Positions 45,545-52,742 of a stretch of DNA of 64,000 bases are shown one piece after another. Under the pieces are notes generated by a model that ran no database searches, had not been told where the DNA came from, and worked only from the letters and a program-made list of their open reading frames with translations. The stretch covers positions 1,984,001 to 2,048,000 of the forward strand of contig NZ_CP121666.1 in assembly GCF_029714325.1 (NCBI RefSeq), written 5' to 3'. Source of the stretch: Bradyrhizobium sp. CB1717. Lineage in GTDB: Bacteria; Pseudomonadota; Alphaproteobacteria; Rhizobiales; Xanthobacteraceae. The position numbers were made by a program, and so were the translations under genes. The first letter of the stretch is position 1. Each line of letters starts with the position of its first letter.

Positions 45545-45619
45545 CAGCCTTCACTCGTTTCGCTTGGCATCCGTGGCGCTGGCTCGCCTAGCCGAAGCTC
45601 GCGAAGCGAGCGAAGGCTG
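45545..45619. repeat. Long hairpin just past the tRNA 3' end
   Basis: CAGCCTTCACTCGTTTCGC pairs imperfectly with an arm ending GCGAAGCGAGCGAAGGCTG, abutting the encoded CCA of the tRNA. It is nearly the same as the structure beside fragment 3. It probably terminates tRNA transcription on the minus strand. Confidence 0.7.
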
Positions 45620-45693
45620 GTGGGCCCGGCAGGACTCGAACCTGCAACCAGACCGTTATGAGCGGCCGGCTCTAACCATTGAGCTACAGGCCC
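45618..45693 (-). tRNA. tRNA with CAT anticodon (Ile2-type or Met)
   Basis: A full cloverleaf on the minus strand. The acceptor GGGCCTG pairs with CGGGCCC, then come the D arm (GCTC...GAGC), the anticodon stem GGCCG/CGGTC around the loop CTCATAA (anticodon CAT), the T arm (TGCAGGTTCGAGTCCTGC) and an encoded CCA. The TAGCTCAATGGTTAGAGC D region and the CTGGTTGCAGG variable/T region look more like tRNA-Ile2 (lysidine-modified CAT) than elongator Met, but the choice is not firm. It is the intact target of the three 3'-end fragments to its left. Confidence 0.9.
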
Positions 45694-46036
45694 CGCCGCG
45701 GGACGGCTGCGGGAGTGCGGCCGGCAACGGTGCGCGGTTCGTTTACAGGGATGGAGGCGGGGGTGCAATGCTCGCTCTGGCGAATGGAAACGTCAGCGCG
45801 GCATCGCCGGAAATTTTTGAATACCCGAAATTTGCGATGATGCCCTTATAATCCTGTTTTGCCCGACGGGTCAAACCGCTCAAGTGGCGGCTTGTCTGTT
45901 CGTTTCCGTAACCCACTGTAATTGCTTAGCTCTTCTACTGTGCATGGGGTTGTTTTCGCACTTTTTGTTTGAGAGGGCCTGTTGGTCCCCTCAAACGTCC
46001 TGCCGGCGCGCGGCAAGCCCCGCCGCCGAGTCGCCG
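45694..46036. other. Intergenic stretch upstream of the tRNA
   Basis: About 340 bases with no gene visible. It contains the tRNA promoter region (minus strand) and the 3' side of the convergently placed Bug gene. No repeat or fragment of the tRNA is present on this side, which fits the island stack lying only to the left. Confidence 0.5.
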
Positions 46037-47011
46037 CTAGTCCACCGACACCCCCGCGAACTCCACCACCTTGCGCCACTTCTCGGTCTCGTCCGTGACC
46101 AGCTTGCCGAACTCGGCGGGCGTCATCGGCTTGTGGATGCCGCCTGTCTCGGCGAGGCGGGCGATCACCTTCGGGTCCTTCAGCGCGTCGCCAATGGCCT
46201 TGTTGAGGGTCTCGATCACCTCGCTCGGGGTGCCCTTCGGCGCGGAGATGCCGTAGAAGCCGACCGATTCGAAGCCTGGCACGGTCTCGGCGATGGCGGG
46301 CACGTCGGGCACGCTCGGCCAGCGCTGCGGCGAGGTCACCCCGAGGGCGCGGACATTGCCGCCCTTCGCCTGCTCCAGCGCGGAGGGCAAATTGTCGAAG
46401 ATCAGCTGCACCTTGTTGGAGATGATGTCGGGGAAGGCGATCGCGGATCCCCGATAGGGCACGTGGATCATGTCGCACTTGGTCATCACCTTGAACAGCT
46501 CGGCTGACATGTGCACCGAGGTGCCGTTGCCGGACGAGGCATAGGAGATCTTGCCCGGATTGGCCTTGCAATAGTCGATGAACTCCTGAACCGTCTTCGC
46601 GGGAAACGCGTTGGATACCACCAGCATGTTGGTGAGCTGCATGATGCTCGCGACCGGCACGGTGTCGCGCAGGAAGTCGAACGGCAGCTTCTTGTAGAGC
46701 GAGGTCGAGATCGCGTTGTTGGGCGCGACGAACAGCAGCGTGTAGCCGTCGGGGGCTGCGTTGATCGCGGCCGCAGCCGCGATGTTGCCGCCGGAGCCGG
46801 TGCGGTTCTCGACGATGAATTGCTGGCCGAGGCGATCCGAGAGCGCCTGCGCCATGATCCGCGCCACGATGTCGACCGGGCCGCCGGCGGCGAAGCCGAT
46901 CATCCAGTGCACGGGGCGGTCGGGATAGGCGGCCGCGGCGGGAGGGGTTGTGCTGAAAAGACCTAAGAGAACTGCGAGCCCGAAAACACCGTTACGCAAA
47001 ATTCGCAACAT
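46037..47011 (-). CDS. Bug/TctC-family solute-binding protein
   Basis: A 324-residue periplasmic receptor of the tripartite tricarboxylate (TTT) class. After the signal peptide (RNGVFGLAVLLGLFSTTPPAAA) the family pattern is complete: YPDRPVHWMIGFAAGGPVD, ENRTGSGGNIAAAAAINAAPDGYTLL, GKISYASSGNGTSVHMSAELF and VPYRGSAIAFPDIISNKVQL. Such proteins bind carboxylates and often exist without their TctAB permease; none is seen here. GGGAGG upstream favours the ATG at 47011 over 47023. Confidence 0.9.
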   Translation of the reverse strand: MLRILRNGVFGLAVLLGLFSTTPPAAAAYPDRPVHWMIGFAAGGPVDIVARIMAQALSDRLGQQFIVENRTGSGGNIAAAAAINAAPDGYTLLFVAPNNAISTSLYKKLPFDFLRDTVPVASIMQLTNMLVVSNAFPAKTVQEFIDYCKANPGKISYASSGNGTSVHMSAELFKVMTKCDMIHVPYRGSAIAFPDIISNKVQLIFDNLPSALEQAKGGNVRALGVTSPQRWPSVPDVPAIAETVPGFESVGFYGISAPKGTPSEVIETLNKAIGDALKDPKVIARLAETGGIHKPMTPAEFGKLVTDETEKWRKVVEFAGVSVD

Positions 47012-47117
47012 GACACCTCCCATTGTTCTATTGTCGTTGGGGGCATGCTTTCACAAAAACGCGCGGCTGCCTACATCGTCGCAAGTCGGTGTTGACGCAG
47101 GCCCGCCGGGAACGCCC

Positions 47118-48080
47118 ATGAGATTCGCAATCATCCTTCTCGCAGCGGCGCTGCTCGTAAGCCCCGCCGCTGCCCAGACCGGAGGCAACGCCATTCCGAC
47201 CACGACACTCAGCCTCGGCACGGCGACGCCCGGCGGCGGCTTCCCGCTCTATGGCAACGCCTTCGCCGAGGTGATGAACGCGGCCGATCCGGTCATCACC
47301 ATCGCCCCGCGCAACACCAAGGGCAGCAACGAGAACATTCCGCTCTTGGAGAAGGGCGAGCTCGATCTCGCTCTGGTCGCAGGCGAGCCGGCCTATGAGG
47401 CTTTTGCGGGCATCGGCCGCGCGCCGGTGCGGCTGAAGATTCTCACCGCGATCTATTCCAACCCCGGCATGTTCGTGGTGCGCGCGGACAGTCCCTACAG
47501 GACGATTGCCGATCTCGTCGGCCAGCCCGTCGCGTTCGGCGCCAAAGGCTCGGGCCTGCCGATCCTGGCGCGCTATGTGCTCGACGGTCTCGGCTTGAAG
47601 CAGGACGAGGACTTCAAAGCGATCTATCTCGACCGCGCCGGCGATGGCCCCGCGATGGTCGAGGACGGCCGCGTCGCCGCACTGTGGGGCGCCGGCATCG
47701 GCTGGCCCGGCTTTGCCGCGGTGGCCTCGAGCGCGTCAGGCGCGCGCTTCATCGCTCCAAGCGCGGAGGAGATCACCCGCATCCGCGCCAGGCATACGTT
47801 CCTGAAGCCGCTGACCGTGCCGGCGGGCAGCTACCCCAAGCAGTCCGAGCCGATCGCCTCGCTCGGCTCGTGGAGCTTTGTCCTCACCCGCGAGGATCTG
47901 CCCGACGACGTCGCCTATCGCCTGGCGAAGACGCTGCACGGCGCCGAGGCGACGTTCTGCAAGGCACTCGCGCAGGCCTGCGAGACCACGGCGGCGAACA
48001 CCGTCGCGGCCGCGCCGCGGCCGGAGCTGATCCATCCGGGCGTCGTGAAGTATTTTCGCGAGATCGGCGTGGTGAAATGA
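47118..48080 (+). CDS. TAXI-family TRAP solute-binding protein
   Basis: A 320-residue periplasmic receptor, divergent from the Bug gene across 106 bases. It starts MRFAIILLAAALLVSPAAAQ (signal peptide). Features of the TAXI family are LGTATPGGGFPLYGNAFAEVMN, APRNTKGSNENIPLLEKGELDLALV and VGQPVAFGAKGSGLPILARYVLDGLGL. The usual fused DctQM permease gene is absent nearby. The frame is open to 46950 but without a signal peptide from those starts. The ligand is unknown. Confidence 0.87.
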   Translation: MRFAIILLAAALLVSPAAAQTGGNAIPTTTLSLGTATPGGGFPLYGNAFAEVMNAADPVITIAPRNTKGSNENIPLLEKGELDLALVAGEPAYEAFAGIGRAPVRLKILTAIYSNPGMFVVRADSPYRTIADLVGQPVAFGAKGSGLPILARYVLDGLGLKQDEDFKAIYLDRAGDGPAMVEDGRVAALWGAGIGWPGFAAVASSASGARFIAPSAEEITRIRARHTFLKPLTVPAGSYPKQSEPIASLGSWSFVLTREDLPDDVAYRLAKTLHGAEATFCKALAQACETTAANTVAAAPRPELIHPGVVKYFREIGVVK

Positions 48081-48101
48081 CGGTCGCCTAAAGCGACCGT
48101 C
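48079..48101 (+). terminator. Hairpin overlapping the TAXI stop codon
   Basis: GACGGTCGC (48079-48087) and GCGACCGTC (48093-48101) form a perfect 9-bp stem with loop CTAAA, beginning inside the TGA stop. It can serve as terminator for both the TAXI gene and the convergent LivK-like gene. Confidence 0.7.
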
Positions 48102-48195
48102 ATTCCGGGGCGGTGCAACGCACCGAACCCGGAATCTCGAGATTCTCAGGTGCGCAATTGCGCACCTTAGTTCGCGCTGTTGCGCGCCCCGGAAT
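48101..48195. repeat. Intergenic palindrome (CATTCCGGGGCG type)
   Basis: CATTCCGGGGCG at 48101-48112 pairs with CGCCCCGGAATG at 48184-48195. Between them is a second palindrome, AGGTGCGCAATTGCGCACCT (48148-48167). From memory, such elements recur between convergent genes in Bradyrhizobium. Confidence 0.75.
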
Positions 48196-48207
48196 GACGC
48201 TACACCG

Positions 48208-49422
48208 TCACTTCTTCACCAGCGGACACGCCGGGTCCGGCGGGCCGAACGCCTTGTCGCCGGAGATGGTGGTGAGGATCTTGTAATAGTCCCACGGATA
48301 TTTGCTCTCCTCCGGCGTCTTCACCTGCACCAGCCAGAGATCGTGGACCATCAGATTGTCCTCGCGCAGTTTGCCGTTGCGGGAGAAGAAATCCTCGATC
48401 GGCTTCTCGCGCATCTTTGCCGCGACCTTGAGCGGGTCGTCGGTGCCGGTCTCCTTGATGGCGTTGAGATAGTGCATCACGCTGGAATAGACGCCGGCCT
48501 GCCACATCGACGGCATCTTGTTCATCTTGGCGAAATAGCGCTTCGACCATTCGCGGGTCTTGTCGTCCATGTCCCAGTAGAACGAGGTGGTCAGGAGCAG
48601 GCCTTGCGCGGCCTGCAGACCGAGGCCGTGGATGTCGGTGATCAGCGCGAGCAGCGCCGCCATCTGCTGGCCGCCCTTGAACACGCCGAACTCCGAGCCG
48701 GTCTTGATCTCGTTCATGTTGTTGGGGGGGCCGGCGGCAATGCCGATGATCTTGGCCTTGGAGGCCTGCGCCTGCAGCACGAAGGAGGAGAGATCCGGCG
48801 TTGCCAGCGGCGGCCGCACCGAACCCAGCACCTTGCCGCCATTGGCGGTGACGACGCTGGAGGCATCGCGCTCCAGCGAATGGCCGAAGGCGTAGTCGTC
48901 GGTGATGAAGAACCAGCTGTCGCCGCCGCGCTTGACCACGGCATCCGCGGTGCCGACCGCGAGCGCGCGGGTGTCGAACACCCACTGGATCGCGTAAGGC
49001 GAGCAGAACTTGCCGTGGAAATCCGCGGTGCCGGTGGAGTGGGTGATGAACAGTCGCTTCTTCTCGTTGGCGATGTTCTGCACCGCGAGCCCGACCGCGG
49101 AGACCGGTACGTCGACGATCAGGTCGACCTGGTCGACGTCGAACCAGCGCCGCGCGAGCGAGGCGCCGATGTCGGCTTTGAGCTGATGATCGCCGACCAC
49201 GACGCTGATCGGCTTGCCGAGCACGGTGCCGCCGAAATCGTCGATCGCCATCTGCGCCGCGGTCACCGAGCCCTGGCCGGTCGGCGCCGAGGCCGGGCCG
49301 TTCATGTCGGTGAGCACGCCGATCTTGACGACGTTGTCGGATACCTGCGCCATGGCGGCGCCCGGCGGCAGCGCTGCCGCAAAGGCAGCCGCGACCGGCA
49401 GTCCAAATCTCGCTCGCTTCAC
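48208..49422 (-). CDS. LivK-like ABC solute-binding protein
   Basis: A 404-residue periplasmic binding protein of the branched-chain amino-acid/urea/aromatics class. A signal peptide (LPVAAAFAAALPPGAAMA) is followed by VVKIGVLTDMNGPASAPTGQGSV, DHQLKADIGASLARRWFDVDQVDL and FITDDYAFGHSLERD. No LivHMGF permease or ATPase genes accompany it. Homologues with this layout often sit in aromatic-compound clusters. The start MKRARFGL follows AGGGGAGG on the minus strand. Confidence 0.9.
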   Translation of the reverse strand: MKRARFGLPVAAAFAAALPPGAAMAQVSDNVVKIGVLTDMNGPASAPTGQGSVTAAQMAIDDFGGTVLGKPISVVVGDHQLKADIGASLARRWFDVDQVDLIVDVPVSAVGLAVQNIANEKKRLFITHSTGTADFHGKFCSPYAIQWVFDTRALAVGTADAVVKRGGDSWFFITDDYAFGHSLERDASSVVTANGGKVLGSVRPPLATPDLSSFVLQAQASKAKIIGIAAGPPNNMNEIKTGSEFGVFKGGQQMAALLALITDIHGLGLQAAQGLLLTTSFYWDMDDKTREWSKRYFAKMNKMPSMWQAGVYSSVMHYLNAIKETGTDDPLKVAAKMREKPIEDFFSRNGKLREDNLMVHDLWLVQVKTPEESKYPWDYYKILTTISGDKAFGPPDPACPLVKK

Positions 49423-49525
49423 GTTTGTCCTCCCCTGATCCGGCGCGTTGGCCGGCGTTGCTTTTGCCGGGTATGGCCCGGCTGAATTGGTTTCTTTTGC
49501 AACTATTCAGGGGTGGGCGTCAACG

Positions 49526-50419
49526 TCAGGCCGCGAAGCGGATCTGTCCCGCCGGCGAGGGGTCGTAGCCGGTCAACTCCTCGGCGCGCTGCCGCAGCCG
49601 TCTTTCGCTGAGAAACCTGATCAGCGCCTGCATCGCGGGGCGGAAATAGCTGCGTTGCCGCATCGCGAGATCAAAGTTCTCCCAGACCAGCGGCACGAAA
49701 TCGAGGCCGGCCGAGCGCGCCGCCGCGCGCGTCGCGACCCCGCAATCGGCTTGTCCGGCGCGGACCATTTCGGCGAGATCCGGCCCGGTGAGGGCGGGCG
49801 TCTCCACCCGCCGCAAATCGCGCGTCGTGGCGTCCGCGCGCTTCAGCAGCGCGTCGAGCAGCATCTGCGCGCCTGTGCCCTGTTGTCGCATCGCCATCCT
49901 GGCGCCGACCGCGAGCACGTCGGCGAGCCCGCGCAGCCGTTTCGGATTGCCCGGCGGCAGCACGAGGCCCTGCTCGCGGCGCACGAATGCGACCAGCAGC
50001 GCGTCATGCAGGTCCGGAGCGTCCCGCAACGCCGTCACACTGGCGTCGGCGGCAAGATTGCCGGTGGCATCCAGGCTGTGGAAGTGCAGGGCCACGGCCA
50101 TCACCTCGTCGCGCTGCAGGCGCTCGAGTCCGCGCGCGCTGCCCTCGCTCATCGATCCCAGGCCCGAGCCGGATTCGCGCAGGCTCCAATCGAGCAGCTC
50201 GTCCTGGCTGCCGCCCATGACGGGCGGCGGCTCGGTGGTCAGCATGCCCGCCGGACGCGCGAGGCCCGAGAGGACCCAGAGGTCGAGCTCGTGCCGGGGG
50301 AAGAGCCACTTACCGGTCACCTTGCTGCAGGGGATCGCACCGGTGGTGACGAGTTCGTAGAGCTTGCGTTCGCCAAGTCGGAGATAGTCAGCGGCTTCAC
50401 TGGTCGTCAGGAATTCCAT
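49526..50419 (-). CDS. Excisionase-type HTH regulator with binding-protein-like domain
   Basis: A 297-residue regulator. Residues 1-50 form a MerR/excisionase-like winged helix (LTTSEAADYLRLGERKLYELVTTGAIPCSKVTGKWLFPRHELDLWV). From about 90 the rest resembles a periplasmic binding-protein fold of the molybdate/tungstate type (AVALHFHSLDATGNLA, MRQQGTGAQMLLDALL, AGQADCGVATRAAARSAGLDFVPLVWENFDLAM). These proteins are thought to sense oxyanions or molybdopterin. It is divergent from tupA, supporting control of molybdate or tungstate handling. An inverted repeat, TGCAT-N4-ATGCA, lies at 50422-50435 beside its start. Confidence 0.82.
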   Translation of the reverse strand: MEFLTTSEAADYLRLGERKLYELVTTGAIPCSKVTGKWLFPRHELDLWVLSGLARPAGMLTTEPPPVMGGSQDELLDWSLRESGSGLGSMSEGSARGLERLQRDEVMAVALHFHSLDATGNLAADASVTALRDAPDLHDALLVAFVRREQGLVLPPGNPKRLRGLADVLAVGARMAMRQQGTGAQMLLDALLKRADATTRDLRRVETPALTGPDLAEMVRAGQADCGVATRAAARSAGLDFVPLVWENFDLAMRQRSYFRPAMQALIRFLSERRLRQRAEELTGYDPSPAGQIRFAA

Positions 50420-50746
50420 CCTGCATTCCTATGCAAATTCTTGCTTCTTTTTGGACGTTCGTCGCAGGTGGAATTCTGCAGTTCATTTTGTGTCCGCGGG
50501 AACCATGCCCGATCATCTCGTTGCTTTGCAACACATCCGCGCACGCGATTTCTGCTTTGGTGAACGATCCTGAAGCGTTCGAATGGTGCGGACCCTGCGG
50601 CCGTCGCGAATGCTTTTGCAACGGGCCGTTTGCGATCGCCGAGCCGCGTTATTCGTTGCCGAAATATCCCGGGCGGAGCGCGATTGGCGTCACGAGTGCG
50701 GCGCAATCCATCATCATGATCGCGTCATATCGAAGGGAACCAACTC
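50420..50746. promoter_or_regulatory. Divergent region between regulator and tupA
   Basis: 327 bases with a TGCAT-tcct-ATGCA inverted repeat at 50422-50435 next to the regulator start. No convincing gene is present; no ModE-like box or molybdenum-cofactor riboswitch was recognised by eye. The AAGGGA before tupA is its ribosome site. Confidence 0.45.
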
Positions 50747-51580
50747 ATGGCCGCTCGCCGCCTGTCCGTCGCATTCGCGCTTCTCTGCGGCCTTGCTGTG
50801 GGCGTTGCGGCCTCCTTCGCGGAGGATCGCGCGATCGTGCTGGCCACGACGACATCGACGCAGGAGTCCGGCCTGCTCGATCATCTGCTGCCGATCTTCC
50901 GCGACAAGACCGGCATCGATGTGAGGGTGATCGCGCGGCGCGCCGACGAGGTGCTGGACGGCGCGCGAAAGGGCGAGGCGGACGTCGTGCTGACGCATGC
51001 GCGGCCGCAGGAGGAAAAATTCGTCGCCGACGGTTTTGCCGTGAAGCGCTTCGACGTGATGTACAACGACTATGTGCTGATCGGGCCGAAGAGCGATCCC
51101 GCCGGCGTGAAGGGCAAGGACATCGCGACCGCGCTCAAGGCGATCGAGGCCAAGGGCGCGCCGTTCGTGACGCGCGGCGATCGCTCCGGCACCCACGCTG
51201 CAGAGCTCGCGCTCTGGATCGTCGCCGGCATCGACATCGCCGCCGCCAAGGGCGCCTGGTATCGCGAGGCCAAGCAGGGCATGGACGCGGCGCTCGAGGC
51301 TGCACGCACCGCGAACGCCTATGTGCTGTCGGACCGCGGCAGCTGGATCGGCTTCAGGGATCGCGGTGATCTCGATGTCGTCGTTGAAGGCGACAAGCGG
51401 CTGCTCAACCAATACGGCGTGATGCTGATGAACCCCGACAAGTTCCCGAACGTGAAGAAGGAGCTGGGGCAAACCTTCGTCGACTGGCTGATCTCGCCGG
51501 AGGGGCAGGCTGCGATCGCCGCCTACAAGGTCGACGGCCAGCAGCTGTTCTTTCCAAATGCGGACAAGACGGGCGGCTGA
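50747..51580 (+). CDS. tupA: Tungstate-type solute-binding protein (TupA-like)
   Basis: A 277-residue periplasmic binding protein for tungstate or molybdate. A signal peptide (LSVAFALLCGLAVGVAASFA) is followed by the TupA hallmark ATTTSTQESGLLDHLLPIF. Further pattern residues are GEADVVLTHARPQEEKFVADGF, YNDYVLIGPKSDP and TRGDRSGTHAAELALW. The TupB permease and TupC ATPase genes are not beside it. MoeA-type genes follow on the same strand, so the operon joins oxyanion uptake with cofactor synthesis. Confidence 0.9.
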   Translation: MAARRLSVAFALLCGLAVGVAASFAEDRAIVLATTTSTQESGLLDHLLPIFRDKTGIDVRVIARRADEVLDGARKGEADVVLTHARPQEEKFVADGFAVKRFDVMYNDYVLIGPKSDPAGVKGKDIATALKAIEAKGAPFVTRGDRSGTHAAELALWIVAGIDIAAAKGAWYREAKQGMDAALEAARTANAYVLSDRGSWIGFRDRGDLDVVVEGDKRLLNQYGVMLMNPDKFPNVKKELGQTFVDWLISPEGQAAIAAYKVDGQQLFFPNADKTGG

Positions 51581-51634
51581 GATCCTCATCTGCTGCGGTT
51601 GCCAAACCGGGCGAGGCATGATCCATCATGGCGC

Positions 51635-52741
51635 ATGACCCAGCGCCTGCCGTCATCATTGACGCCGCTCGACACCGCACTCGCCGCGTTGCTGCGAGGC
51701 GTTGATCCGGTCGCGCCGGTCGCATTGCCGCTGTCCGTGGCCCTTGGCTGCGTCGCCGCGGGCGCGCCGCCGATGGCGGCCTATCCGCCTCATGACATCG
51801 CCGCCGCAGACGGCTGGGCGCTGCGCGCCAACGATCTCGTCGGCGCGTCCGCCTATGCGCCGCTGCCTCTGGCGACGGCCCCTGTCTGGGTCGATGCCGG
51901 CGATGCGATGCCGCAGGGATGCGACTGCGTGCTCGATGCCGACGCCGTGGAGGTATCGGGGCCGCTTGTGCAAGTGCTGGCGGAGGGCGTGCCGGGGCAG
52001 GGTATCCGGCGCGCCGGAGCCGACATTGCCGCCGGCACGACGGCCGGTGCGGAGGGATACCCGGTCGGTCCGGCCGACCTGTTGCTTGCGGGCGTCGCGG
52101 CGGTGGAGGGGCTGAGCGTGCGGCGACCGCGGCTGCGCATCGTCAACGTACCGGGCGCGACGACGACGGCGCATATGATCGCCGGCATCGCCCGTGCAGC
52201 TGGACTGGATGTGCAGACGCTTGAGGCCGCCGCATGCGATGACGCATCGATTGCCGATGTGCTCGATGCGTCCACTTGCGACCTGTTGTTGACGGTCGGC
52301 GGCAGCGGCCTCGGTCGCCGGGATGCTGCGGTGAGCGCATTGGCCCGGCGCGGCGAGGTGCTCGCCCATGGCCTTGCGGTTCAGCCCGGCCGCACCGCTG
52401 CGGTCGGGCGGCTTGGCAAGGTTCCCGTCGTTGCCTTGCCCGGCTCGCCCGATCATGCGCTTGCGGCCTGGCTGGCGCTGGTGCTTCCGCTCGTCGATCG
52501 TCTGTCGGCACGGCAGCCGCGCCGGCAAATGACTCTGCCGCTCGCGCGAAAGATCGCATCCACGGTGGGCATTGCCGAAATCGCGCTGCTGGCCGAGGAA
52601 CAACATGCGTGGATGCCGCTTGCGGTGGGAGAGTGGCCGCTCCAGGCCATCGCCCGTGCGGATGCATGGCTGATCACTCCCGCCAGCCACGAGGGATTTG
52701 CGGCGGCTACGCCCGTCGATGCTTATCTGATGCAGGAGTGA
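51635..52741 (+). CDS. Divergent MoeA-like molybdopterin-binding protein
   Basis: A 368-residue protein with the MoeA layout. It has a weak N-terminal domain (PPHDIAAADGWALRANDLVGAS), a MoCF-like domain (RLRIVNVPGATTTAHM, DLLLTVGGSGLGRRDAAVSAL) and LAVQPGRTAAVGRLGKVPVVALPGSPDHALAAWLAL. The standard MoeA segments are altered: no STGDEL, and GGSGLG replaces GGxS.G. It may therefore be a non-catalytic or specialised paralogue. It is one base upstream of the next MoeA-type gene, in one operon. A canonical moeA exists separately at 58750. Confidence 0.8.
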   Translation: MTQRLPSSLTPLDTALAALLRGVDPVAPVALPLSVALGCVAAGAPPMAAYPPHDIAAADGWALRANDLVGASAYAPLPLATAPVWVDAGDAMPQGCDCVLDADAVEVSGPLVQVLAEGVPGQGIRRAGADIAAGTTAGAEGYPVGPADLLLAGVAAVEGLSVRRPRLRIVNVPGATTTAHMIAGIARAAGLDVQTLEAAACDDASIADVLDASTCDLLLTVGGSGLGRRDAAVSALARRGEVLAHGLAVQPGRTAAVGRLGKVPVVALPGSPDHALAAWLALVLPLVDRLSARQPRRQMTLPLARKIASTVGIAEIALLAEEQHAWMPLAVGEWPLQAIARADAWLITPASHEGFAAATPVDAYLMQE

Positions 52742-52742
52742 T

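Noticed and set aside
50420..50746. Possible molybdenum-cofactor riboswitch or ModE box upstream of tupA
   Set aside because: Context made it plausible, but I could not find the conserved helices or a ModE-like palindrome; only a TGCAT-N4-ATGCA repeat is visible.
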